Counted from the stretch's first letter, positions 26,689-35,478 are shown. The stretch: DNA of 64,000 nucleotides from Halogranum amylolyticum (GCF_900110465.1 NZ_FODV01000001.1:62001-126000), one strand, 5' to 3'. Program-made: numbers and translations. Notes: a model not told the origin generated them from the letters alone.

Positions 26689-27138
26689 TCAGGCGCTTCG
26701 CACCGTCACGAACCCGTCGAAGTTCAGGATCACCGACTGTGCAGTGTCGCCGAACAGCGCTTTGCCCGCCGGCGATCGACCACGGTTGGTGACGAAGACG
26801 TGGTCACAGCCGTGATTCTCCGCGACCTCGATGATCATGGTGGAAGGACGCATGCTCTCGACCGGTTCCCCGACGCTGAGGTACTCGACTCCGAGCGGTT
26901 CGAGAACCTGGGCTCCGAGGTAGTTGGCGAAGCGACGGCTGGTGTCCGTCCCGTCGTTACCGGTGTCTTCGAACCCCGGCCAGCGACGCATCGCCTCGAG
27001 CGACGCGTGTTCGTCTCCCTCCATCGTGAGCGCGACGACGACGACTTCGACGTCGGCCGCTGCGGCGATGGCTCCCGCCTCTTCGAGCAGTTCGACGTCT
27101 GTCTCAGTCGGCGCGACGACGACGAGTATCCGGTTCAT
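26689..27138 (-). CDS. universal stress protein (UspA family)
   Basis: 149 aa, single Usp domain. The family strand ILVVVAPTETD and the C-terminal DHVFVTNRGRSPAGKALFGDTAQSVI (nucleotide-binding GRSP...G type loop) are visible, so it probably binds ATP. It overlaps the second nucleoside hydrolase by 4 bases (ATGA), which ties it to the nucleoside operon; a regulatory or protective role is only a guess. 26450-26688 upstream of ecfS holds the operon promoter and nothing else clear. Confidence 0.85.
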   Translation of the reverse strand: MNRILVVVAPTETDVELLEEAGAIAAAADVEVVVVALTMEGDEHASLEAMRRWPGFEDTGNDGTDTSRRFANYLGAQVLEPLGVEYLSVGEPVESMRPSTMIIEVAENHGCDHVFVTNRGRSPAGKALFGDTAQSVILNFDGFVTVRSA

Positions 27139-28082
27139 AGTTCTCCGGGCAGCAACGTCTCCAAGTTGGAGAGGATCAGTTCACGGCAGCGCTCGACGTC
27201 CACGTCGAGGGCGACGGTACAGTTCGGTGGCTTCTCGTAGACACCGTGTTCGTCGTAGACGGTCGCACCGTTCGACGGCCCGCCGGTCGTGTCGATCTCC
27301 ACGTACGCCTCCTCGTAGGTGATCGGGTCGCCGAGGATACCGGCCAAGACGACGGCGTCGCTCGTGATGGAGCCACCTTCGGCGACGGTCCCGTCAGGGC
27401 CCTGTGCCTTGTACTCGAGGATGTCCGCGACGACGTCGCCGTACGCGCCGTGGCCGCGGAAACGCTCCTGTGCCGCCGGCGGGAGATACGCCGGTTCGGT
27501 CACGTCGAGGCCGACGACTGTCGGCCACCCGTCTTGAACGACGCGGGCGGCGGCAGCGGCGTCGACGTAGAAGTTGAACGACGCCTGCGGCGTCACGTTA
27601 CCGGTGGTCTTCAGCGCACCCCCCATCTGGTAGATCCCGCCGATTCGGTCGGGGAGACTGGGGTCTTTCGCGAGAGCCAACGCGAGGTTGGTCTGTGGCC
27701 CCACGGCCGCGATCGTCAACTCGTCGCCGTGTTCGTCCGCCTGGTCGAGGATGAAGTCCACCGCGTGCCGGTCGACGGGGTCGGTCGACGGCTCCGGGAG
27801 CGCCTCGCGGACGGTCTCGGGAACGCCGCCGGGGCCGTGGACGTACTCGGCCATGACGAGTTCGTCGGCAAACGGTCGGCCCGCCCCGCGTGCGACTGGC
27901 ACGTCAGTCCGGTCGACGAACTCCAAAAGGGCCAGCGCGTTTCGCGTCGTGTTCTCGACGGTCGTGTTCCCCATCACCGTCGTGAGTCCGACAACGTCGA
28001 CGTCGTCGTTTCCGAGCGCCATCAGGATGGCGAGGGCGTCGTCGATACCGGGGTCGACGTCGAGGAGGAGTTTCTCCGACAT
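27135..28082 (-). CDS. nucleoside hydrolase (ribonucleoside N-ribohydrolase) 2
   Basis: 315 aa paralogue of the 22237-23175 gene. Metal motif LLLDVDPGIDDA (Asp10, Asp14, Asp15), ribose-binding NFYVDAAAA, and SDAVVLAGIL at the fourth ligand. The two proteins agree over most of their length but differ around residues 195-230 (PPAAQERFRGHGAYG here, YVDTEDIRALAEEEN there), the region that shapes the base pocket, so they may prefer different bases. It starts immediately after the SDR stop and overlaps the Usp gene. Confidence 0.92.
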   Translation of the reverse strand: MSEKLLLDVDPGIDDALAILMALGNDDVDVVGLTTVMGNTTVENTTRNALALLEFVDRTDVPVARGAGRPFADELVMAEYVHGPGGVPETVREALPEPSTDPVDRHAVDFILDQADEHGDELTIAAVGPQTNLALALAKDPSLPDRIGGIYQMGGALKTTGNVTPQASFNFYVDAAAAARVVQDGWPTVVGLDVTEPAYLPPAAQERFRGHGAYGDVVADILEYKAQGPDGTVAEGGSITSDAVVLAGILGDPITYEEAYVEIDTTGGPSNGATVYDEHGVYEKPPNCTVALDVDVERCRELILSNLETLLPGEL

Positions 28083-28916
28083 CTATCTCCCCTCCGGTGG
28101 AGCGTCCCACTCCTCGCCGTTGTCCTGTGGGTCGTAACCGAGTACCTCCCGGGCGTGCTCGATGTCGAACCACCGACGGTCGTTGTCGCTGACGCCGTAG
28201 AACACGTCGAACTCGACGTCGTCGTCCTGCAGACAGCAGTCGACTTGATGGGCGAGGTCGCGTCGAGACTGCCACATCCCCTTCATCCGCGCGACTTTCT
28301 CCTCGTACTCGGGGCTGTCACGCTCCCACTCCCCTTCGTCGACGCCGTGTTCGGCGTCGCCGTACGGGTGGTCGTACTCCTCGTGCCGAACGGAACAGAT
28401 CCGCAGCGCGTAGAACTGTTCGGGTGACTGGTAGTTCTCCACGTAGTATCGACCGAGGTCCTCGTCGAACGACTTCGAGGAACCGTAGTAGGAGTCGGGA
28501 CGCCGAGGCGAGTCCTCATCGACCGTCAGGTCGAAGTCGAGCTCGTACAGTTCGGGAGCGAACTCGACCTCGTACATCCCGACGACGTGGTTGGTGGAGC
28601 CGAACACGAACTTCGGGACGCCGGCGTCCTTCGCCGCCTCGAGCGTGTTGTACATCCCGACGATGTTGTTCTCGAGGATCTGCTTCCAGCTGCCGTCGGT
28701 CTCCGGATACCCCGCCAGGTGGATGACCGCGTCTTGGTCGTCGAACGCCGGCCGCATCTCCTCGTAGTTGGAGACGTCGGCGACGAACGTCTCGTACTCC
28801 TCTCGGTCTGAACGGTTGAGGTACGTGAAGTTGTACTCGTCTCGGTCGGCGAGATGGTCGATGATCGCCGTCCCGACCCGGCCGAACGCACCCGTCAATA
28901 GGACGTTCATGGTCAT
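28083..28916 (-). CDS. NAD(P)-dependent sugar dehydrogenase, extended SDR (uronate dehydrogenase / Azf-like)
   Basis: 277 aa. Rossmann motif GAFGRVG (residues 9-15), DAVIHLAG, STNHVVG and active-site Tyr144-x3-Lys148 (YYGSSK) are present. Homologues include uronate dehydrogenases and the haloarchaeal glucose-6-phosphate dehydrogenase Azf, which oxidise C1 of a cyclic sugar to a lactone; the C-terminal YGVSDNDRRWFDIEHAREVLGYDPQDN matches that group. Placed directly upstream of a nucleoside hydrolase and opposite a lactonase-like gene, it is best read as an aldose (ribose) 1-dehydrogenase. First gene of the minus-strand run. Confidence 0.85.
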   Translation of the reverse strand: MTMNVLLTGAFGRVGTAIIDHLADRDEYNFTYLNRSDREEYETFVADVSNYEEMRPAFDDQDAVIHLAGYPETDGSWKQILENNIVGMYNTLEAAKDAGVPKFVFGSTNHVVGMYEVEFAPELYELDFDLTVDEDSPRRPDSYYGSSKSFDEDLGRYYVENYQSPEQFYALRICSVRHEEYDHPYGDAEHGVDEGEWERDSPEYEEKVARMKGMWQSRRDLAHQVDCCLQDDDVEFDVFYGVSDNDRRWFDIEHAREVLGYDPQDNGEEWDAPPEGR

Positions 28917-29017
28917 AGGTGTACGAGACCGATTGTCGTCCCTTCACAAAAGTGTTCAGGTCGGATCGACGCCTGCTCGCCGGAACAGTATTGTAACCGG
29001 CCACGAGAACACCGTCT

Positions 29018-29740
29018 ATGCCATCGTCGGTACCCACCATCACGTACTACGGACTGTCGTCGTTCGACCTGACGGTCGACGACACTCGATTTCTCGTCGA
29101 CCCTTGGGTCGTCGAACCCGACTGGGTCGATGCGGAACTCTCCGACTTCGAGGACGTGGACGCCCTCTTCGTCACTCACGGCGCGTACGACCATCTCGGC
29201 GACACGATTCCGATCGCAGAGGCGTCCGGTGCGACGGTTTACACCGAACCGGCCGTCGCCGACCATCTCGCGGACGAGGGCCTCCCCGAGAGCCAACTCG
29301 ACCGCGTCATCTGGGGAAACGCGTTCGAGACGAACGGGGTCGGAGTGAGGGTTCTCGAGACGCGTCACCTCTCGTACTTCGAGTCGAGCGACCAACGGCT
29401 CTCGGGGATCCCGCTCGGCTTTCAGTTCGACTGTCCGGACGCGAGCCTCTACTACGTCGGCGACACGTCGCTCTTCAGTGACCTCAAACTGTTCGCAGAG
29501 CTGAACGACCCGGACGTCGTGTTCTTACCCATCGGGAGCGCACCGGGTGACCGGGCACCGCTGCCGCCACGCGACGCCGCCGTCGCAGCGGGATGGTTCG
29601 AGGAGAGTACCGTGGTTCCCGTTCACTACGTTCCCGGGAGCGACGAGGTCGACGAGTTCCGGGCGGAGGTGGCCGCCCGCTCGGACGAAGCCGCGCCGAC
29701 CATCACCGAACTGGCTGTCGGCGACCGACTCGAACTGTGA
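29018..29740 (+). CDS. MBL-fold metal-dependent hydrolase (UlaG-like; candidate sugar lactonase)
   Basis: 240 aa metallo-beta-lactamase fold. THGAYDHLGD (His54, Asp58, His59) is the metal motif; ETRHLSYFES, YYVGDTSLF and VPVHY supply later ligands. The closest known branch by look is UlaG/UPF0173, which includes a sugar lactonase. It is divergent (101-base gap) from the sugar dehydrogenase whose product would be a lactone. Substrate is inferred from context. Confidence 0.82.
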   Translation: MPSSVPTITYYGLSSFDLTVDDTRFLVDPWVVEPDWVDAELSDFEDVDALFVTHGAYDHLGDTIPIAEASGATVYTEPAVADHLADEGLPESQLDRVIWGNAFETNGVGVRVLETRHLSYFESSDQRLSGIPLGFQFDCPDASLYYVGDTSLFSDLKLFAELNDPDVVFLPIGSAPGDRAPLPPRDAAVAAGWFEESTVVPVHYVPGSDEVDEFRAEVAARSDEAAPTITELAVGDRLEL

Positions 29741-29831
29741 ACTACCTCGCCTTCCTCGCGCTGCCGCGCTCGGTGAGGAAAGGGCCTTAGCGACCTACTC
29801 TTTCAGATAAAACGCGTCTCCTCTCGCCCCG

Positions 29832-30935
29832 TCAGATGCGGAACTCTTCGAGCGCGTCCCGTTCGAGTTCGACGCCGTGTCCCGGACGTTGGGGGAGTTC
29901 GATCATCCCGTCTTTCGCTTCGACGGGGTACGTCAGTACGTCGTCGAACGCCTTCACGTCCGAGTCGCGGTAGAAGTACTCGATCCAGAGTCCGTTCTCT
30001 ATCGCCGCGAGGAGTTGGATGTGCAGGTCCCAGTTGTAATGGGGGGCGACCGGGATATCGTGGCACGCTGCCATCTGTGCGACGCGCATCCACTCGGTGA
30101 CACCACCGACGACCGTCACGTCGGGTTGGATGACTTCGACCGCGTCCTCACGGAGGAGGTCGGCGAAGCCGTAGCGGTTGAACTCCAGTTCGCCACCCGC
30201 GACGGCGTAGTCGAGCGACTCGTTGACTTCGCGGTACAGATCGAGGCTGTCGGGCATCACCGGTTCCTCGATGAAGTAGGGGTCGTACTCCGCGAACCTC
30301 CGGCAGGCGCGGACGGCCTCCTGTTTGTTCTTCCACTTCCCGTTCGCGTCCATCAGGAGCGTTCGCTCCGGACCGATCGCTTCACGGGCAACACGAACGC
30401 GTTCGACCTCCTCTTCGACCGACTTCCGACCAACCTTCATCTTCACGACGTCGTGGCCCCGTTCGACGTAGGTCTCCATCTCCTCGCGGAGTCCTTCGAG
30501 ACCTTTCCCTTCGCGGTAGTAGCCACCGCTCGCGTAGGCCGGAACCTCGTCGGCGTGCCCACCGAGTAGCTTGTACAGCGGCATCCCAGCCGCCTTCGCT
30601 TTGATATCCCACAGCGCGATGTCGATACAGGAGATGGCTCGGACCATCACGCCCTTCCGGCCGATCTGCACCGTCCCGTCGAACATCTCGCGCCAGAGGC
30701 GCGACGTGTCTCGTGGGTCCTCGCCCTCTACCATCGGTGCGAGGACGCTCTCGACGGCCTGTGCGACCACGTCTGCGCCGCCGTAGCCGAGCGTGTATCC
30801 GACGCCTTCAGTTCCGTCCTCGGTTCGGACGTAGACGATGGCGTGGTCCCGTTCCTCGACGACGCGAGTTGCGAAGGCGACGGGTTCTTTCAGCGGAATC
30901 GATACGGCAAAGCTCTCTACTTCTGCAATCTTCAT
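29832..30935 (-). CDS. enolase-superfamily sugar-acid dehydratase (mandelate racemase type)
   Basis: 367 aa. N-terminal capping domain (1-125), then the barrel with Lys165-x-Lys167 (VVKMKVG), metal ligands Asp196 (LLMDANG), Glu223 (FIEEPV) and Glu249 (AGGELE), and the Asp272/His299 dyad (PDVTVVGG, APHYNW). These residues fit a mandelate-racemase-type dehydratase acting on an aldonate. In this cluster the natural substrate would be ribonate, giving 2-keto-3-deoxypentonate. It follows the FAH gene in the same direction after 64 bases. Confidence 0.88.
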   Translation of the reverse strand: MKIAEVESFAVSIPLKEPVAFATRVVEERDHAIVYVRTEDGTEGVGYTLGYGGADVVAQAVESVLAPMVEGEDPRDTSRLWREMFDGTVQIGRKGVMVRAISCIDIALWDIKAKAAGMPLYKLLGGHADEVPAYASGGYYREGKGLEGLREEMETYVERGHDVVKMKVGRKSVEEEVERVRVAREAIGPERTLLMDANGKWKNKQEAVRACRRFAEYDPYFIEEPVMPDSLDLYREVNESLDYAVAGGELEFNRYGFADLLREDAVEVIQPDVTVVGGVTEWMRVAQMAACHDIPVAPHYNWDLHIQLLAAIENGLWIEYFYRDSDVKAFDDVLTYPVEAKDGMIELPQRPGHGVELERDALEEFRI

Positions 30936-30999
30936 GGTGTGTGTCAGTGTGTCTCAATTGGTGGTTATATGTCTTCCGGCGAGTCGAGAGCAAACGGGA

Positions 31000-31821
31000 T
31001 CATCTAACCACGTTCGCTGTCGCTGTGCCGACGCGCTCTACTTCTGCTCTGACGTTGTCGCCCGGGACGATATGTTTCGCACCGGGCGTCCCCGTTGAGA
31101 TGACGTCGCCCGGTTCGAGTGTCATGACCTCCGAGTGGAACGACACGAGCTCCCGCGGCGGCGTCATCATGTTCCGTATTCGGTTCTCTGCGGCCACCTC
31201 TTCGTTGACGACGGTGCGGACCGAGAGGTCGTCCAGTGCACCGACTTCGTCGGTGGTGACCAGTTCCGAACCGAACACGAGAAACGAGTCGAAACTCTTC
31301 GACCGGGTCAGAAACCGAGGGTTCCGCTCGAGGATGTCCTCGGCCGTCATATCGATCACCGGGACGTACCCCGCGACGACGTCGTCGACGTCGGCTTCGG
31401 CGACGTCCGAACAGGTTCGACCGATGACGACGGCGAGTTCTGCCTCTGCTGTCACCCGGTCGCTGATCTCCCGTGACGGGAGGCGGATCGGACCACCGGG
31501 ACCCGTCGCGGCGGTCGCGGGTTTCATGAAACTCGCGGGCTCCGTCGGGCTATCCTCGTTCAGATCCGACGCGTGATCGGCGTAGTTGAGTCCGATCCCC
31601 CAGAGTTTTCCCGGTCGCTCGAGCGGTGCGGCGAGTGCGAGATGTGCCGCGGAGACGGGACTGCTCGAGGCGAGGGCCGGCGTCGGGAGTTCACCCGCTG
31701 CGGCTAGTGGAAGTGCGTCCTGAACCGTCGTGAGCGACGGGTCGACGGACGACAGTGGGACGAACCCGTCCTCGTCGCCGATCATCGGCCGACCATCGAT
31801 CGTTCGTGCTAATTGTGTCAT
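31000..31821 (-). CDS. fumarylacetoacetate hydrolase (FAH) family protein, candidate 2,4-diketo-3-deoxy acid hydrolase
   Basis: 273 aa. C-terminal FAH catalytic domain from about residue 70: GIGLNYADHASD with His83, metal ligands Glu126 and Glu128 (EAELAVVIG) and Asp157 (PVIDMTAEDI), then STGTPGAKH. The GLNYxDHA box is that of FAHD1/LRA6-type hydrolases that split beta-diketo acids. With the neighbouring dehydratase and SDR it could cleave 2,4-diketo-3-deoxypentonate to pyruvate and glycolate. A dehydratase role, also known in this family, would need an aldehyde dehydrogenase that is absent here. Operon with the SDR, 6-base gap. Confidence 0.85.
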   Translation of the reverse strand: MTQLARTIDGRPMIGDEDGFVPLSSVDPSLTTVQDALPLAAAGELPTPALASSSPVSAAHLALAAPLERPGKLWGIGLNYADHASDLNEDSPTEPASFMKPATAATGPGGPIRLPSREISDRVTAEAELAVVIGRTCSDVAEADVDDVVAGYVPVIDMTAEDILERNPRFLTRSKSFDSFLVFGSELVTTDEVGALDDLSVRTVVNEEVAAENRIRNMMTPPRELVSFHSEVMTLEPGDVISTGTPGAKHIVPGDNVRAEVERVGTATANVVR

Positions 31822-31827
31822 GTTCTC

Positions 31828-32619
31828 TTAGAGGTTCGACGCCCCTTGTCCGCCGTCGACGGGGATCGCGACGCCGTTGAGGAAACTCGAGTGCTCCGAC
31901 GAGAGGTAGGCGACGACGTCGCCGAGTTCCATCGGGTCTCCGATGCGCCCGAGTGGGTTGATCTCGCCTTTGGTCTCGAGTCCCGCTTCGTAGCTCTCGT
32001 ACTCACCGCGGTCGACGGCCGCCTGGATGAGTTCCTGTTGTCGGGCGGTCTCGTGGGGGGCCGGGAGAACCGCGTTCGCCCGCACCTCCGGTGCGAGCTC
32101 CTTCGACAGCGTCTTCTCGAGTCCGATGACGCTCATCCGAACGGAGTTCGAGAGCACGAGCGACGGGATCGCCTCTTTCACGCTCCGAGAGGTGATAGTG
32201 ACGATGGTGCCGCCGTCGCCCTCACGGAGGTGTGGTGCCGACTCGCGGACGAGACGAACGACGCTCATCACGAGCAGATCGAACGCCTGGTACCAGTCTT
32301 CGTCGTCGGTCTCCAGAAACGAACCGCTCGGCGGTCCGCCAGCGTTCGTCACGAGGTGGTCGAGACCACCGAACTCGTCGACCGTTCGGTCGACGAGCCG
32401 AGTGATATCCTCGGCCTCCGTTAGATCTCCCTGAACGGGTAGCACGTCGCCCTCGGCGACTGCTCGTATCTCTTCCGTCGCTTCGTCGAGTCGTCCTTCG
32501 TCGCGGCCGTTGATGACGACGTTGGCACCCTCGCTCGCGAGCACCTTGGCCGACGCCTTGCCGAGTCCGCTACTCGATGCGGCGACGATAGCCGTGTTTC
32601 CGTCGATCTCGTAATCCAT
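31828..32619 (-). CDS. short-chain dehydrogenase/reductase with non-canonical active site (SxxxR)
   Basis: 263 aa classical-length SDR. Nucleotide motif AASSSGLGKA (residues 13-22), NAGG at 92-95 and Ser144 (TITSRS) are present. The usual Tyr-x3-Lys is replaced by Ser157-x3-Arg161 in LSNSVRMSV. SDRs with an LSNSxR segment form a recognisable group of uncertain mechanism. By position it would oxidise 2-keto-3-deoxypentonate at C4 before FAH cleavage. Start at the ATG 32619. It is divergent from the IclR gene. Confidence 0.85.
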   Translation of the reverse strand: MDYEIDGNTAIVAASSSGLGKASAKVLASEGANVVINGRDEGRLDEATEEIRAVAEGDVLPVQGDLTEAEDITRLVDRTVDEFGGLDHLVTNAGGPPSGSFLETDDEDWYQAFDLLVMSVVRLVRESAPHLREGDGGTIVTITSRSVKEAIPSLVLSNSVRMSVIGLEKTLSKELAPEVRANAVLPAPHETARQQELIQAAVDRGEYESYEAGLETKGEINPLGRIGDPMELGDVVAYLSSEHSSFLNGVAIPVDGGQGASNL

Positions 32620-32689
32620 AGTGGACACCAAGAGTGTCTACTGTACCCCTTGTAAAGTCTTTCGCCGATCTGGGGTTGAGGAGTCCGTT

Positions 32690-32870
32690 TAGATATACAA
32701 AACGAAATCTTCCAGAGACGGGCGCGGCTGGCTCGAGCTGAGGGTTTATTCCTCACTCGCGATTCGACTGTTCTCCGAAGAGACGGCATCGGATGGACTG
32801 TCGCGGTGGGATGGCGCGTTCGGACGCGTCACCGAACCTGTTTAGAGGAGCCAAACAAAGTTTTTGTATC
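32690..32870. promoter_or_regulatory. divergent promoter region with candidate IclR operators
   Basis: Two related AT-rich sites in opposite orientation: ATATACAAAACGAAAT (32693-32708) near the SDR promoter and ACAAAGTTTTTGT (32855-32867) about 23 bases before the IclR start. Both contain a GTTTT(T)GTAT core when read on one strand. Position suggests autoregulation by the IclR protein and control of the SDR-FAH-dehydratase operon. Confidence 0.3.
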
Positions 32871-32889
32871 TGGATGTTCACACAGGCAC

Positions 32890-33651
32890 ATGGCACGAGC
32901 GAAGAACCCGGTGAAGGCGGTGAAAACGACGTCGAGTATCGTCGAAAAGTTAGCAGAGTTAGACGAGGCGGGGGTGACGGAGCTCTCGAACCACCTCGAG
33001 ATAACGAAAGGGACGATCCACAACCACCTCACGACGCTCGAGGAGGTAGGGCTCGTCGTCAAAGAGGATGGCAAGTTCCGGCTCGGCCTTCGGTTCTTCG
33101 AGCTCGGTGAACAGACCAAGAGTCGATACAAGATCTACGACGTTGCAGTGCCGGAAGTCGACAAACTCGCCGAAGAGACGGGCGAACTGGGGAACGTCCT
33201 CGTCGAAGAACACGGGAGAGGGTTCTACCTCTACCGGAAAGAAGGCGAGAACGCACTCTCGCTCGACACGGGCATCGGCTCCCGGGTGTATCTCCATCAG
33301 ACGGGGCTGGGGAAGGCGATCCTGGCACATCTCCCGGAGGAGCGGGTCCACGAGATCGTCGACGAGCACGGGTTGGCGCCCAGTACCGACCAGACGCTGA
33401 GTACCCGGGAGGAACTGTTCGAGAATCTGGCAGAGATCCGCGAGCGTGGATACGCACTCGACATGGAAGAGCGAGCAGAGGGGATCCGCTGCGTCTCGGC
33501 ACCCGTTATCACGAACGACGACGTGGTCCGTGGCGCTGTCAGTGTCGCCGGTCCCGTGAGCAGAATGCGAGGGGAGTATCTCGAATCGACCGTTCCCGAT
33601 CTCGTCATGCGAGCGGCCAACGTCGTCAGTATCAATCTCTCGTACCGGTGA
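32890..33651 (+). CDS. IclR-family transcriptional regulator
   Basis: 253 aa from the ATG at 32890. N-terminal winged HTH (about 8-65: VKAVKTTSSIVEKLAELDEAGVTELSNHLEITKGTIHNHL) and C-terminal IclR effector domain (GSRVYLHQTGLGKAILAHLPEE; ERAEGIRCVSAPVI). IclR proteins of haloarchaea commonly control sugar and sugar-acid catabolism, which suits the adjacent divergent SDR/FAH/dehydratase operon. The effector is probably a sugar acid, which is inferred. Confidence 0.92.
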   Translation: MARAKNPVKAVKTTSSIVEKLAELDEAGVTELSNHLEITKGTIHNHLTTLEEVGLVVKEDGKFRLGLRFFELGEQTKSRYKIYDVAVPEVDKLAEETGELGNVLVEEHGRGFYLYRKEGENALSLDTGIGSRVYLHQTGLGKAILAHLPEERVHEIVDEHGLAPSTDQTLSTREELFENLAEIRERGYALDMEERAEGIRCVSAPVITNDDVVRGAVSVAGPVSRMRGEYLESTVPDLVMRAANVVSINLSYR

Positions 33652-34384
33652 GGTGCCGTTTCGAGTCGCTAAACACGTCTCGATCGGAAATTCGTCGACG
33701 ACTGCCAGTGTGATATTACATACGTAGTGATGTAATGACGGTTCGTCATACATCGTCTCGTAGACGCTGTCCGTGTCCGCTTGCTCGTCAGATAGTGTTG
33801 ACCGCATCGGACGCGCCGTCTCGCTTATGGTCGGACGTCTTCGCTAACTGAATTATCTGATATATATTTTATTTCGATATGTCAGAGGACATCTTCGGAC
33901 ACGGGAACTAGAAATGCCGTAACTCTACAATCTGAGAGGAATCACCGTCGGAGCGTTTGAATAAGAGTCTACTTACACGTGTTTCTACGCAAATATCGAG
34001 CACTATCAGAGAAAAGGGGCATCAGATGCTTTAGGTTTGAACGAAAGAGAGACACAACAGTTTCGCTCTCGACTTCGATCCACAAACTCGGGAGAAGCGG
34101 GAAGCGTCTTCACAACGCTATTGACTGCTGTCTTCGACTGATCGAGACGACCGCCTCGAATGACTGAGAGAAATCGAACCTGTTCACTGATTGCTATACC
34201 GTCACGCAGCCTAAGTTTAAATTATATGGTATATATCAGATAGTGTAAAAAATTGGTACTATTTTGAGCTTCCGAGGGGCGTCGCACTTTGTTGCAACGA
34301 CGAGACAGCCGGTCGCGAAGGAGAGCGGCGGATCGCGACGCTAGCGACGACGGAGACGAACCTCGCGGACTCCACGCGGGTCTC
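33652..34384. other. AT-rich intergenic region with an imperfect palindrome
   Basis: About 730 bases with no supported gene. The one clear structure is the imperfect palindrome ATGTAATGACG-gtt-CGTCATACAT (33730-33753), 80 bases after the IclR stop and possibly its terminator or an operator. Long A/T runs occur at 33845-33885 and 34210-34260. Composition is unlike both neighbours. Confidence 0.4.
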
Positions 34385-34588
34385 TCAGTCGTCCGTCTCT
34401 CGGTCGTCGACTCGCACGACCTCCGCGTCGAATGCGTTCTCTTTCACGCTCTGGAGACCCTGTTCGCACTTCTGTCGGCTCGCGTACCCCTCGCCGCTGT
34501 CGGCGATGATGTTCCCGTTGACGTGGACGAGCCGCCAGCGCCAGAGCTCTTCGCGGTCCTGATAGATCTCGAACGTCGCACGCGACAT
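34385..34588 (-). CDS. DUF1508/UPF0339 (HVO_2922-type) small protein
   Basis: 67 aa. Single DUF1508 module: FEIYQDREELWRWRLVHVNGNIIADSGEGYASRQKCEQGLQSVK. The family folds as a small beta-alpha unit of unknown function, common in haloarchaea. I chose the ATG at 34588, which gives the standard short form; the frame is open further upstream but without family similarity. Confidence 0.8.
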   Translation of the reverse strand: MSRATFEIYQDREELWRWRLVHVNGNIIADSGEGYASRQKCEQGLQSVKENAFDAEVVRVDDRETDD

Positions 34589-34670
34589 ACACCGACTTCG
34601 TTCCGACGGACCAAAGCCTCTGTTGCCGCCCACGCCTGGCGACGTCACGGACGCCGGCGGGAACCCTCGG

Positions 34671-35375
34671 TTACTTCTCCTGGACGGCCAGATTGATGTA
34701 CGGTAGCATGAACTCGACGAGCTTTCGCTCAACTTTCCGGAGGTGATTCGAGGCGGTCGTCTTCGTGATATCCATCTCGGCTGCGACCTCCTCGAGAGTC
34801 ACCTGTCGGGGGATCTCGAAGTAGCCCCTCTCGACTGCCGTGTTCAGGAACTCCCGCTGTCGCGGTGGGATCGAGGCGAGCAACTCCTGCCACTCGGAGC
34901 GACTCGGCATGATCTCGCGGCGGAAATCCTGCGTGATGCGTTCGACCGTCACGTCGCCGAACGCCGAGAGCAACTCGATGGCCTCCGACAGTTCCTCCCG
35001 GTCGTTCAACAGCAGGTCGAAACACTCACAGCCGTCGACCAGCTGCGTCGGGCCGAGCGGCAGGAACCCATCGTACATCAGCGACTGCAGCGGCGTCACC
35101 TCGGTCAGTCGCCCGCGGAGCAGCATCGTCGTGGCACATCGCCCCTCGCTGGTCTCGTACTGTTCGACGACGTCGATCGTCTCGACGGTGTCGTGCGCGC
35201 CGATGACCTCCCGGACGGCGTCGCAGTCTTCGGACTCGATCGCCAGCATCCCCACGTAGCGGTTGTTGCGGAACGTCGACGCGACGAACTCGCCGAAGAC
35301 GTCGTGGTGGGCGAGCTCTGCCGTCCAGTCGCCGTCGTACTGGACACACACCTTCGCCGTGAGCATTGTTCGCAT
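34671..35375 (-). CDS. HTH_10 (bacterio-opsin activator-like) transcriptional regulator
   Basis: 234 aa. The N-terminal region (about 1-150) is the ligand/partner domain of Bat-like regulators; the C-terminal HTH_10 helix-turn-helix is at about 175-228 (VTLEEVAAEMDITKTTASNHLRKVERKLV). It is divergent from the amidase gene with a 124-base intergenic region carrying a perfect 12-bp palindrome, so it may control the amidase. Confidence 0.87.
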   Translation of the reverse strand: MRTMLTAKVCVQYDGDWTAELAHHDVFGEFVASTFRNNRYVGMLAIESEDCDAVREVIGAHDTVETIDVVEQYETSEGRCATTMLLRGRLTEVTPLQSLMYDGFLPLGPTQLVDGCECFDLLLNDREELSEAIELLSAFGDVTVERITQDFRREIMPSRSEWQELLASIPPRQREFLNTAVERGYFEIPRQVTLEEVAAEMDITKTTASNHLRKVERKLVEFMLPYINLAVQEK

Positions 35376-35478
35376 GGATGTGAAGGGAGTGTATAATTGC
35401 TCTGGGTCGCTCCGACGCTGGGAACGGCGTTCGACGGCGTCGACCCATCTGTTCGGGTCAGGGAAACTTCATATTGGA

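Noticed and set aside
33979..34167. 62-codon plus-strand frame in AT-rich gap
   Set aside because: No promoter, no start context and basic composition unlike haloarchaeal proteins.
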